From Candidatus Scybalocola faecigallinarum (lineage in GTDB: Bacteria > Bacillota > Clostridia > Lachnospirales > Lachnospiraceae), in assembly GCA_018711005.1 (NCBI GenBank), contig DVIT01000057.1, positions 1 through 35,327 of the forward strand: DNA of 35,327 nucleotides, in the 5' to 3' direction. A program made the position numbers and the translations under genes. Of the stretch, positions 7,881 to 15,901 are shown piece by piece (position 1 is the first letter of the stretch; each line of letters opens with the position of its first letter). The notes beneath the pieces were generated by a model. The model did not search any database. It was not told where the DNA came from and was given only the letters and a program-made list of their open reading frames with translations.

Positions 7881-9140
7881 CTAAACCTGTTTTCCTAATC
7901 CTTCAAACATTTGCTCTTTATAAGCCTCTACTCCTGGCTGATCAAAGGGATTGACCCCAAGCAGCCGAGCAGATATGCAGCATGCAAACATAAAGAAATA
8001 AAACATCTCTCCAAAACAATATTCATCCAGACGATCCAGCGTCAGAATCAAACAGGGCAATCTCCGGCTATGAGCCTTAACCGTCGCTTCAAAAGCAATC
8101 CTGTTTACAGTCTGAAAATCCATCCCATCCAGGTAATCAAAAGCATCTTTGATACCGTCATTCTCTATCACCAAAGTACCGACAGGTGTTTTTACATCTA
8201 AAAAGGTCTCAAACATCAGCGGCGTCCCTTCCTGGACAAATTGACCCACAGCATGAAGTTCTTCGGAATATTCTCCGGTTACCGGGAACAGCCCCTTTCC
8301 TTCCTTGCCTTCAGTTTCCGCAAAAAGCTGAATCCACCATTTATAAAACCACCGGAATGCCGGTTCAAAGGAAGCCAGCATTTCCAGGGCGTACCCCTGC
8401 TTATAAAGCATATTGCGGATGCATGCATATTCAAACGCAACGTTTTCGCCGGCCGAAGCAAAAAGAAGACTTCTTTCCATATCCATGGCGCCCTGAACAA
8501 GTTTGCGTATATTAATACCAGCCACCGCCATAGGGAGCAGACCTACGGAAGTGATCCCGGAATATCTGCCGCCCACATCTTCAGGAAACCCCAAAAATGT
8601 ATAGCCGTGTTCATGGCACAGCCCTTCCAAAAGACTTCCTCGAGTACCGGTAGCAATAATCCTTTGAGCAGCCTCTGTACTGCCATAGGCTTCATACATA
8701 TACTTTCTCAGGATCCGGAAAGATGATCCCGGCTCCAGGGTTTCAAAATTCTTTGCAATACAGTTAATCCAGATCTTTTTTCCTTTCACAGCATCCATCA
8801 CCTGGGATAATGCCCGGGGGGACAGCGTATTTCCTGCATAAATGATCTCAGGTCCATCAGTTCCCAAAGCTTCAATCACCGAGCGGGCCGTATTATTGGA
8901 TCCGCCGACACCGATCAATACAAAAGCATCCGCATCCTTTCGTATCTTTTCAGCCAATGCTTCCACCTGGGACAGCACTGCTTCTCCTGCCCATGTACTT
9001 ACATGGAGCCATCCGAGGACATCCTTATAGCCGTCCTCCCCAGCCTGTATCTGTTCCAGCAAATGACTGTGCGCTTCCATATAGCTGCCAAGCGCCCGGG
9101 TCTGTTCTGGTTTTGGATCGTATAATTTTAAGTGGATCAT
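7881..9140 (-). CDS. Phosphoglucose isomerase-like sugar isomerase with an altered phosphate loop
   Basis: This 419-aa protein aligns along its length with bacterial glucose-6-phosphate isomerase (about 450 aa). Family signatures are present: DVGGRYSGITSVGLLP (188-203) and GVNPFDQPGVEAYK near the C-terminus. Catalytic residues are in place: Arg192, Glu277 in ETEGK, His296 in EELHAVGQ, and Lys408. The odd part is the sugar-phosphate loop. The usual S-K-[ST]-x-T-T reads A129-K-N-F-E-T134, so two hydroxyl ligands (rabbit Ser209 and Thr211) become Ala and Asn, and a Glu is introduced. The GGS at 79-81 is kept but followed by NNTA instead of YLGA. It is the last gene of the operon, with its ATG overlapping the LarA-like stop (ATGA), which suggests coupling. 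I infer a ketose/aldose isomerase for a C6-modified hexose; ordinary PGI activity is not excluded. Confidence 0.82.
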   Translation of the reverse strand: MIHLKLYDPKPEQTRALGSYMEAHSHLLEQIQAGEDGYKDVLGWLHVSTWAGEAVLSQVEALAEKIRKDADAFVLIGVGGSNNTARSVIEALGTDGPEIIYAGNTLSPRALSQVMDAVKGKKIWINCIAKNFETLEPGSSFRILRKYMYEAYGSTEAAQRIIATGTRGSLLEGLCHEHGYTFLGFPEDVGGRYSGITSVGLLPMAVAGINIRKLVQGAMDMERSLLFASAGENVAFEYACIRNMLYKQGYALEMLASFEPAFRWFYKWWIQLFAETEGKEGKGLFPVTGEYSEELHAVGQFVQEGTPLMFETFLDVKTPVGTLVIENDGIKDAFDYLDGMDFQTVNRIAFEATVKAHSRRLPCLILTLDRLDEYCFGEMFYFFMFACCISARLLGVNPFDQPGVEAYKEQMFEGLGKQV

Positions 9141-10615
9141 CCGTGTAAATGACCGTATTCATCCATACAGTCTTCCTCCGGATTTTTCATGCACAAATGG
9201 ACAGATGCCAGCTTGAAGGTTTTTGGCAGCGCCAAAATGTTAGGATTCGGACCTACATATTTCTTTTTAGCATCTTCAAGCGCTTCTTCAAAAGTCGCTC
9301 TTGTTTTCAGTCCCATACCTCTGGCATAGCCTGGCTCCTGTGCGCCTACAATATAGATGGCGCTTGTATTCATCTCGGCAATATGACCGCAGGACATCAT
9401 GCTGAATCCATGGAACGGATGGAATGCATTGGTAAAACGATATTTCCGGATATATTCTTCATTCGTTGCAAAATATTCCCCATAACGGTTCATATCCGGC
9501 AGTGTGTTCATATAATCATGCTGGAACATGGTGTAAAGCTCTCTTAAATAAGGCCATAGTTCATCATGGAAGAACCCGTTGCAAGTGGAAGCGCAGATAA
9601 TCACGCAATGATCGCTCATAACACGCTTAAATCTTAAAACCTGTGCGCTTAAAGCCTGCATCATCATAATCGGATTCGTTCCCATGCCGTCTCCGTAATG
9701 GAACTTTTGAGGCATGCCAAAAACAAGAACATCGTATTTTTTCTCAGCCCAGTGGACATAGGTACGCTTATCTGCCAGCTTCCAGCTTATAGGCATCATT
9801 TCTTTGGCATAACCGGAATAAATGGCAATTTGTCTGGAATAGGTATCCAGCACAGCATCGCAGCAGAAAAACGGATGACCCATTTTTTCTTCCATATGCA
9901 TACTGATTTCATCAAACTTGGTGCGCATAAGGCTGCCTCCATTAACCGGCGTAAAATCCTTCCGGTGCATGACTGACGGTACATGATGGCTTGCAATACT
10001 TTTCCAGTTTGTAATGCCTGTAGCGCTATGCTTATACCCGCCGGAATAACCGCCGTAAGGATTGCCCTGAACATGACCAATGAGAATCGGCACATCACAT
10101 TCATAGACATACTTATTCATAAACACCGGATCGCCCCGTCTTGTTACACCCAGATCGACCATATGCTGGGGATCTTCGCTGTCGTGGCTGATAATCTGCC
10201 CTGTATGCCAAAATTCGTTAAACAATTCCTCACCAAAAATCGCCTTAGCATCGCTTTCTTTGCTTCTGGGATGAAGGCCATTGGAAATAATAAATAAAAT
10301 ATCCTTCTTTTCAACGCCAGCGCCGTACAGCTCCCGCAAAATATACTTAATACTTAATTTCCGGTGGCTTGTCGGCTGCTCTCCGCCTTTTACCCGGTCC
10401 GGAACAACAATACACACAGTGCTGCCTTTATGGGCTAATTCACTTAACCTTGGCATACCAATAGGATGGGCAAGGCTTTCCAAATATGCCCCTTCCAGCT
10501 GATCCTCAGGGATACATGGCGGATCCTTAACCGTTTCCCCGGGAATAAATATATCTGTATTGTCCGGCAGCAAAGCCGGCATCGTTCCTTGTCCATATTC
10601 AAAATCCAAATTCAT
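9137..10615 (-). CDS. LarA-family (lactate racemase-like, nickel-pincer) protein
   Basis: This 492-aa protein belongs to the LarA family, whose members use a nickel-pincer nucleotide to racemise or epimerise 2-hydroxy acids, including sugar acids. Aligned to Lactobacillus LarA by spacing, the cofactor-binding lysine (K184) is K195 in GGYSGGYKHSATGI. The Ni-ligating His200 is H211 and catalytic His108 is H115 in SNGLHPRS. The second catalytic histidine (His174) is N185, and the substrate D-x-x-R is D73-x-x-K76. That argues against simple two-base racemisation. It has a good AGGAGG 7 bases upstream and sits between the TPI-like and PGI-like genes. No larB, larC or larE maturation gene lies in the window. 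The substrate is unknown; a hydroxy-acid or hydroxy-carbonyl formed by the pathway is a guess. Confidence 0.75.
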   Translation of the reverse strand: MNLDFEYGQGTMPALLPDNTDIFIPGETVKDPPCIPEDQLEGAYLESLAHPIGMPRLSELAHKGSTVCIVVPDRVKGGEQPTSHRKLSIKYILRELYGAGVEKKDILFIISNGLHPRSKESDAKAIFGEELFNEFWHTGQIISHDSEDPQHMVDLGVTRRGDPVFMNKYVYECDVPILIGHVQGNPYGGYSGGYKHSATGITNWKSIASHHVPSVMHRKDFTPVNGGSLMRTKFDEISMHMEEKMGHPFFCCDAVLDTYSRQIAIYSGYAKEMMPISWKLADKRTYVHWAEKKYDVLVFGMPQKFHYGDGMGTNPIMMMQALSAQVLRFKRVMSDHCVIICASTCNGFFHDELWPYLRELYTMFQHDYMNTLPDMNRYGEYFATNEEYIRKYRFTNAFHPFHGFSMMSCGHIAEMNTSAIYIVGAQEPGYARGMGLKTRATFEEALEDAKKKYVGPNPNILALPKTFKLASVHLCMKNPEEDCMDEYGHLHG

Positions 10616-10642
10616 AGTAATTCCTCCTTATTCCTGGCATCT

Positions 10643-11479
10643 TTACTGTCCCATATAAAGCCGGATAATCTCCAGATATTCTTCCGGATAATAGCCGATT
10701 TCTCCGGAAAAACGGGTCAGCGCAATAAGTCCCCCGTCAATCTCCGGAATCGACGCCAGCATTGCCGCATTATCCTGCTTTAAGCCGCCGCCATAGACAA
10801 TATCCATACCGCAGGTCTTTTCCTTAACAAAAGAAGCGATTTTTGTAATATACGGCTTATCTGCCGGTGTCTTTCCCGGTCCAATAGACCATATGGGTTC
10901 ATAGGCAATAACTACCTTGCTCCGATCCACGCCATCCAGGCCAATGGAAAGCTGCGCTCCCAGCACTTCCTGCCAGCATTCCTGCTCCTCGCTCTTTTCT
11001 CCGATACAGTAGAGTACTTTAAGCCCGCGGGCAACGGCTGCTTTAATTTCTTTATTTAGAAGACGATTTACTGCCGAAGTATCTGTAACGCCGGCTTCTG
11101 CCAATATCCCGGCTTTATCATTACGTTCTTCACAATGTCCGATGATCACCGATGTACAGCCGGCCGCTGCCATAGCTGCCGCCGGACGGTTTGATGTAAA
11201 TGCGCCAAAATTTCCGCCAACAGAAACATCCTCCCGGAACACGCTCTGGCACCCGATCTGGACAGGGCTGTTTTCACATCTGGCTGCTGCTGCGGAAAGA
11301 ATATGGGCTTCCGGAAAATACATGGCAAATTCCACCCGGGAGGGATCATATAACTTTAACGCATCCTGAGTATGGCTGACAATATAACCGCCCCAGTCTT
11401 TCACATCACAGATCCGGTTCACTCCACCCATTTCCGCCGGCACATCAAAGCGTTTCAGATTCAAATAAATATGTTTCAT
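10643..11479 (-). CDS. Triosephosphate isomerase-like protein with a lost phosphate cradle
   Basis: This 278-aa (beta/alpha)8 barrel belongs to the TPI family. The catalytic set is intact: Asn7/Lys9 (NLK for the usual NWK), His115 in IIGHCEER, and Glu194 in AYEPIWSIGPG. Three phosphate-cradle positions are changed. The YGGS serine is Gly232 (YGGGL), and the glycine pair of LVGG is Ala253-Leu254 (LIALTRF); loop 6 reads IGPGKTP instead of IGTGKTA. Housekeeping TPI would not tolerate this easily, so a substrate without a terminal phosphate is inferred. Tetrulose-phosphate isomerases of the same fold are an alternative. The ATG at 11479 is preferred over the upstream GTG because GAGG is 7 bases before it. 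It is tightly coupled to the PFK-like stop. Confidence 0.8.
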   Translation of the reverse strand: MKHIYLNLKRFDVPAEMGGVNRICDVKDWGGYIVSHTQDALKLYDPSRVEFAMYFPEAHILSAAAARCENSPVQIGCQSVFREDVSVGGNFGAFTSNRPAAAMAAAGCTSVIIGHCEERNDKAGILAEAGVTDTSAVNRLLNKEIKAAVARGLKVLYCIGEKSEEQECWQEVLGAQLSIGLDGVDRSKVVIAYEPIWSIGPGKTPADKPYITKIASFVKEKTCGMDIVYGGGLKQDNAAMLASIPEIDGGLIALTRFSGEIGYYPEEYLEIIRLYMGQ

Positions 11480-11487
11480 AGATTTCC

Positions 11488-12666
11488 TCACTTTCTGCCA
11501 GACATCCGGTTAAATGAAATCATATCCGGCAAAGGCTCACCAATGAGGGGACGGCACCACTTCAGGAAAGCATCCGTCACACCATTGCCCCGGGCATTTA
11601 TAAATTCATCCGGCATTGTCCGTTCATACATCATCACTTCGTCAATATCTACAAGGAAGGGTGTCATTTGGTAAGGCTCATCGCTGACTCTGCGAAAAGC
11701 AACCATTTTTCCCGATTCTCCCCGGATTGCAGCCTCGCAGGCCATTTCTCCTGCAAGGATCGCTTCATCCCGGTCCACCGGACTTTGCCAGGCAATAGAT
11801 GCACGGCCTAAAAGTCCTGGTTTTTCGCCCCTGGCTTTATAGCCAAGACGATCAATGACCAGATTTGCCAAATGAGAGCTTACATCGCCAAAATAAGTTG
11901 CACGTTCAGTTTTAAATATAGGTTTTACAACAGGGTTGCCCTGTGCGTCATGAAGCCCTTCGCTGGCCACAACGACAATACCGCTCTTTTGCTTTAACAG
12001 TTCTTCCACATCCCGGATAAAAGCATCTTCATCAAACGCCCGCTCCGGAAGATAGATCAGATCCGGGCCATAACCTTTTTCTCCGGCCAGCGCAGCGGCC
12101 GCTGTGATCCAGCCTGCATTCCGCCCGGACGCTTCCATAACTACCACATGAATGGGCAAAGATCTTACATCGGCACACAGCTCCTGAGCCGACGCTGCCA
12201 TAAACCGGGCCGCGCTGCCAAAGCCGGGGCTGTGGTCTGTCACCGCAATATCATTATCTGTTGTTTTCGGAATCCCCATAACGCATATTTCCTTACCTGA
12301 AGCAGCACAGGTTTTATGGAGCTTTCCGCAGGTATCCATGGTCCCGTTTCCGCCGTTAAAAAGTACATAACGGATGTGATGCTTTTCAAGAATCGGCACC
12401 ATAGCGTCATAATCTTCCTGCCATATAGCATCTCTGGATGTGCCGATCGCAGACCCCGGAGTCACTGTCAGCAGCTTAAGCTGTTCTGGCGAATAATCAT
12501 CAAGACAGATCAGTTCCTCTCTTAAAAGGCCGCCTGTACCATTATTTGCTCCATAAATATGATCCACACAGCCGGACTTTTTAGCTGCCAGCACCGCGCC
12601 ATATAAGGATGCATTTAATACCGCTGTCGGTCCTCCGCCGTGAATGATCAGCAAATTATTGTCCAT
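11488..12666 (-). CDS. Phosphofructokinase-like sugar kinase (PFKA superfamily, clostridial PFP branch)
   Basis: This 392-aa protein follows the clostridial PPi-type phosphofructokinases in layout. It has an N-terminal GGGPTAVLN, VTPGSAIGTSRDA, the nucleotide loop NGGNGTMD (104-111), PKTTDND (133-139) with catalytic Asp137, TDHSPGFGSAA and GRNAGWITAA. The phosphoryl-donor position equivalent to E. coli 104 is Gly108, which in this family predicts ATP. The 124 position is Lys134, as in PPi enzymes; the combination is also known in ATP-dependent members. The substrate loop EIMGR of close relatives is EASGR (Met169 equivalent is Ser180). ARG...LGR retains the arginines expected near the sugar. 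It starts 66 bases after an intra-operon terminator, with AGGAGG upstream. The likely role is C1 phosphorylation of a ketohexose. Confidence 0.8.
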   Translation of the reverse strand: MDNNLLIIHGGGPTAVLNASLYGAVLAAKKSGCVDHIYGANNGTGGLLREELICLDDYSPEQLKLLTVTPGSAIGTSRDAIWQEDYDAMVPILEKHHIRYVLFNGGNGTMDTCGKLHKTCAASGKEICVMGIPKTTDNDIAVTDHSPGFGSAARFMAASAQELCADVRSLPIHVVVMEASGRNAGWITAAAALAGEKGYGPDLIYLPERAFDEDAFIRDVEELLKQKSGIVVVASEGLHDAQGNPVVKPIFKTERATYFGDVSSHLANLVIDRLGYKARGEKPGLLGRASIAWQSPVDRDEAILAGEMACEAAIRGESGKMVAFRRVSDEPYQMTPFLVDIDEVMMYERTMPDEFINARGNGVTDAFLKWCRPLIGEPLPDMISFNRMSGRK

Positions 12667-12686
12667 TGCCTTTCCTCCTTACACTT

Positions 12687-12720
12687 AAAAACCCCGCGGC
12701 AGCCATATGCCGCCGCAGGG
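12687..12720 (-). terminator. Intra-operon terminator/attenuator between the binding-protein and PFK-like genes
   Basis: Read on the minus strand, CCCTGCGGCG pairs with TGCCGCGGGG over 10 bp and is followed by TTTTT. Only 65 bases separate the genes, with no visible promoter between. This probably lets part of transcription through, giving more transporter than enzyme, or protects the 3' end of the transporter mRNA. Confidence 0.8.
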
Positions 12721-12731
12721 TACTCTGAAAC

Positions 12732-13868
12732 TTATTGACCTGCCTCTGTCATAATATCAAACAGAACGAAGTCGGAAACCGGAGTCTGACCTTCTTCTTC
12801 GGTCAGCTTGCCGTCAGCCACAAAGTTTGCTTCCTGAGTTGCATAATAGCCTTCAATAGTTCCGTCTTCTACATATTGTAAAAGTGTTGCAGAATCCAGC
12901 CATGCACCGTCGCCAGTCTGAGCGAGAGCGCTGTCTTTGTCTGTTCCGCAGGCTGTTGCCACATATCCGGCAACTTCATCATAATTTGCTTCCTGAGAGC
13001 CGTAATCCATTCCCTTTAAGAGAGCTCTTGTAAATCTCACAAGGATATCCCGGTTTTCTTCTGCGTAAGAAGGTGTACATACCCAGCTTCCGCAGTCTGC
13101 TGCCTGGTCGGAGAAAGTAACATTCGTACATAATACTTGAGCATCGTCACCTAATTCCTCAAGAATCGTATTTGTACTTGGGGACCACGGAGCGCAGGCA
13201 TCCAAAGACCCGGAAACCATGGCGCTGATCATATTGCTGATATCCATATCATATGCTTCAATATCATCCATTGTCAGACCGGCAGAAGACAAAGCTCTGC
13301 GCAGGATCGTCTCAGAAGATGTTCCCGAAGAATAGCCAACGGTTTTTCCCGCAAGATCTTCCAGCGCATTAACGCCATGAGAAGCAAGACCTACAACGCT
13401 GTCGCCATTGCCAAGATGCTGGAAGCAGAAAACATCGACATTTCCCTGAATCGCCAGTGTATGTGCTCCGGGTCCGATATAGGCAACATCAATAGAACCA
13501 GATTCCATAGATGCGATCTCTGTAGGGCCATCCTGGAACATTACCATGTTTACGTCAATGCCTTCTTCTGCAAAATAGCCTTTTTCATCCGCCGTTGCCA
13601 CAGCCCAAAGAGATGCATAATTGGGCATAAAAGCCACATTTACTGTAGTCGTTTCTCCGGAAGCTGCCGGAGCCTCTGTATCAGATTCCGAACCAGCTTC
13701 TGTTTCCGCTTCTGCCGTATCATCTCCGGCAGCTTCTGTTTCAGCAGCCGTGGTATCATCCGCTGCCGGCGTTGTTTCGCCCGAGCCGGAATTTCCTCCG
13801 CCGCAGCCTGCCAAAAGCCCTATAACCATCGTCGTAGCCATAAGTAATGATAATACTTTACCTTTCAT
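12732..13868 (-). CDS. ABC transporter substrate-binding lipoprotein (NMT1/SsuA/TauA type)
   Basis: This 378-aa protein has a lipoprotein signal peptide with lipobox LLAGC (cysteine at about 21). A 50-residue Ser/Thr/Glu/Ala-rich linker of very low complexity follows, then a two-lobed binding domain of the NMT1/SsuA/TauA fold: VNVAFMPNYASLWAVATADEKGYF, GSIDVAYIGPGAHTLAI, LAGKTVGYSSGTSSE. Family members bind sulfonates, taurine, sulfate esters, nitrate or thiamine precursors. They are not usual sugar binders, which is the main reason to suspect an anionic, possibly sulfonated, substrate here. AGGAGG lies upstream. It is encoded after its permease and ATPase and is followed by a partial terminator. 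Confidence 0.88.
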   Translation of the reverse strand: MKGKVLSLLMATTMVIGLLAGCGGGNSGSGETTPAADDTTAAETEAAGDDTAEAETEAGSESDTEAPAASGETTTVNVAFMPNYASLWAVATADEKGYFAEEGIDVNMVMFQDGPTEIASMESGSIDVAYIGPGAHTLAIQGNVDVFCFQHLGNGDSVVGLASHGVNALEDLAGKTVGYSSGTSSETILRRALSSAGLTMDDIEAYDMDISNMISAMVSGSLDACAPWSPSTNTILEELGDDAQVLCTNVTFSDQAADCGSWVCTPSYAEENRDILVRFTRALLKGMDYGSQEANYDEVAGYVATACGTDKDSALAQTGDGAWLDSATLLQYVEDGTIEGYYATQEANFVADGKLTEEEGQTPVSDFVLFDIMTEAGQ

Positions 13869-13897
13869 AATATGTATCCTCCTTTTTTTGATTTATT

Positions 13898-14689
13898 TTA
13901 CTTTCTGACTTCCAGATATTCCTGATATACCTGGCTCCAGATATGATTTTTAAGTTCAATAAAACGTTCGCTCATTTTTGTTTCCTGATCTCTCGGATAA
14001 GGAATATCAATATCCACAACCTCCTTGATTCGTCCGGGTCTGGCGCTCATAATTACAACCCGTGTTGCCAGAACGATTGCTTCTTCAATATCATGTGTAA
14101 CAAAGAAACATGTTTTGTGTTCTTCTTCCCATGTTTTTAACAGCTCTGTCTGAAGCTGAGTTCTTGTCTGAGCATCCAAAGCGCCAAACGGCTCATCCAT
14201 AAGAAGTACCGATGGATTCATTGCATATGCTCTGGCAATAGCCACACGCTGCTTCATACCGCCGGACAATTCTTTCGGATAAGAATCCGTAAACTTTTCC
14301 AGCTCTACCATTTTTAAATACTTATTTACAGTTTCATCTCTCTGGGCTTTATCCATCCCTTTTAATTTCAGGCCAAACTCTACATTTTTGCGCACCGTCA
14401 GCCATGGAAACAAAGCATACTGCTGGAAAACCACGCCTCTGTCAATACCTGTACCCTGCACCTTCTTGCCGTCAACAATAACCTGTCCCGCTGTAGGCTC
14501 TAAAAGACCTGCAATAATATTTAACAATGTAGACTTACCGCATCCAGAAGGACCGATGACGCAAATAAACTCATTTTCCTTAATATTAAAATCAACCCCG
14601 TTCAGAGCAACCACATCACCATTACGTGTATGATATCTTTTTTCAATGCCCTGAATACTGACCTTTATATTTCCCTCTTTTCCTGCCAT
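13898..14689 (-). CDS. ABC transporter ATPase (TauB/SsuB type)
   Basis: This 263-aa ATPase drives the importer. Walker A is GPSGCGKST, the Q-loop lies in VFQQYALFPW, the signature is LSGGMKQRVAIARA, Walker B is LLMDEPFGALD, and the switch histidine is in FVTHDIEEA. The LSGGMKQR form and the LFPWLTVRKNVEFGL segment are typical of the taurine/nitrate/sulfonate subfamily. The start overlaps the permease end by 25 bases and has AAGGAAG upstream, so the two subunits are translationally linked. Confidence 0.92.
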   Translation of the reverse strand: MAGKEGNIKVSIQGIEKRYHTRNGDVVALNGVDFNIKENEFICVIGPSGCGKSTLLNIIAGLLEPTAGQVIVDGKKVQGTGIDRGVVFQQYALFPWLTVRKNVEFGLKLKGMDKAQRDETVNKYLKMVELEKFTDSYPKELSGGMKQRVAIARAYAMNPSVLLMDEPFGALDAQTRTQLQTELLKTWEEEHKTCFFVTHDIEEAIVLATRVVIMSARPGRIKEVVDIDIPYPRDQETKMSERFIELKNHIWSQVYQEYLEVRK

Positions 14690-15453
14690 CCCGTTAACTT
14701 CCTTTCAACGACTTTTAAAATTTTCTCTGCAGCCATGCCGATCACACCAATAATAATGATGTACAAAAGCATGGGCTGGGTTTCATAGGAGTTGGACAAT
14801 GCTTTAATTCTCATACCAAGACCTGCCATAGCTCCGGTAGATTCTGCTGCGATCAATGTTGTCAGCGCTGTTGAAATACCAAGGCGAACCGCGGTAATAA
14901 TAAACGGTGTCGTTGCCGGAAAGATGACCTTTACAAACAGGTTCACATCATTGGCTCCCAGAACACGGGCCGCTTTGATCAGCGTTTCATCCACATTGAT
15001 AACACCCTGGAATACAGTTACAGTCATGATCAAAAATGTTGCCAGCCAGATAACAATGATCTGAGGTGTGCGTCCTACACCAACACCAATAACGACCAGA
15101 GGTACATATGCTAACGGAGGAATGTTGCGGATGAACTGGATCCACGGTTCAAGGATATAACGCACCGGACGGTACCATGCCATCAGAAACGCTACAGGGA
15201 TGGATGTCACAAAACCAATAGCAAATCCTGCAATGACCGAAATCAAACTGCTGGAAATATCCTCAAATAAAAGTCCCCGCTCGATCATCGTTCCAATCGA
15301 CTTTGCAACCAAAATTACATTGGGGAAAACCCTTCCCGTACTTTCCCCGAAGGATAAAATCGTCCAGAGGATCAATGCAACAGCCAGTGAAATCAACAGC
15401 CATATACCCTTTGGGATTTTTCCCACAATATCGCTTTTCTTCTTTTTGCCCAT
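14665..15453 (-). CDS. ABC transporter permease (TauC/SsuC type)
   Basis: This 262-aa inner-membrane subunit has about six hydrophobic spans and a short basic N-terminus (MGKKKKSD). The EAA-like coupling loop reads KAARVLGANDVNLFVKVIFP (about 166-185), which docks with the ATPase. The ExxIPxxLxW-like start (IWLLISLAVALILWTILS) and IPPLAYVPLVVIGVG are characteristic of SsuC/TauC permeases. It is the first gene of the second LacI-controlled transcript, with a leader of roughly 90 bases. AGAAGG lies 13 bases before the ATG, a rather long spacing. Confidence 0.92.
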   Translation of the reverse strand: MGKKKKSDIVGKIPKGIWLLISLAVALILWTILSFGESTGRVFPNVILVAKSIGTMIERGLLFEDISSSLISVIAGFAIGFVTSIPVAFLMAWYRPVRYILEPWIQFIRNIPPLAYVPLVVIGVGVGRTPQIIVIWLATFLIMTVTVFQGVINVDETLIKAARVLGANDVNLFVKVIFPATTPFIITAVRLGISTALTTLIAAESTGAMAGLGMRIKALSNSYETQPMLLYIIIIGVIGMAAEKILKVVERKLTGWQEKREI

Positions 15454-15548
15454 AATGCAGTCTCAACCTTCTTTCTGCGGAATCTGCCGCTCTTTTGCCT
15501 TTCAGGGAAATCCGTTCTCCCCGATCGTTTTGTTTAATTTCTATAAAT

Positions 15549-15577
15549 ATAATGCCACATCCAAAATTATTTTTCAA
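15549..15577 (-). promoter_or_regulatory. Promoter of the transporter/enzyme operon
   Basis: On the minus strand a -35 TTGAAA (15577-15572) and a -10 CATTAT (15554-15549) are 17 bases apart. The LacI-type palindrome lies 11 bases upstream of the -35. The -10 matches consensus at four of six positions. Confidence 0.55.
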
Positions 15578-15588
15578 TATATGTTTAG

Positions 15589-15600
15589 GCAAACGTTTGC
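15589..15600. promoter_or_regulatory. LacI-family operator (perfect palindrome)
   Basis: GCAAACGTTTGC is a perfect 12-bp palindrome centred on CG, the classic architecture of LacI/GalR operators. The left context TTTAGGCAAACG is shared exactly with the site at 19207. Its position upstream of the -35 would suit an activator, or a repressor acting through looping. Confidence 0.75.
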
Positions 15601-15834
15601 GTGTTTTTCCATTTTAATTACTATTTTCACCACTTGATGTATACAAAAATACTGTTTTTATGTGCATTATGTATATTTTATATATGCAAAAACTAGGAAA
15701 AATCACAACAAGCTCGTTAATTTCAAAAAAAATCCTTAAATAGCCAAAAAATATCGTCTTTTAATTCTTTTATTTTATCAGTTTTTTATGACAATTTATT
15801 TTTCTAATTCTTTTTTCCAGAATTATAAAGATAT
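15601..15834. other. AT-rich gene-free stretch
   Basis: This separates the aldolase terminator from the operator/promoter of the transporter operon. It is very AT-rich with many A/T tracts. No frame with a ribosome binding site was found on either strand. It may hold an upstream promoter element, but I see no convincing -35/-10 pair. Confidence 0.6.
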
Positions 15835-15863
15835 AAAAAAGGCGGAAACCTGATGTTTCCGCC
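15835..15863 (-). terminator. Terminator of the nagB-nagA-aldolase transcript
   Basis: The 9-bp stem GGCGGAAAC (15841-15849) / GTTTCCGCC (15855-15863) is followed on the minus strand by TTTTTT (15840-15835). It ends the first transcript of the pathway. Confidence 0.88.
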
Positions 15864-15901
15864 CGAAAAATACTTTTTCCGAAAATTATTTTTTCTTACG
15901 A

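Noticed and set aside
11480-11491. GTG start four codons upstream for the TPI-like gene
   Set aside because: It overlaps the PFK-like stop, but no ribosome binding site precedes it, whereas GAGG is well placed for the ATG at 11479.
15588-15601. CcpA cre site
   Set aside because: GGCAAACGTTTGCG differs from the cre consensus at both ends and at both W positions. The same flank recurs beside a dedicated LacI-type gene, so a local regulator fits better.
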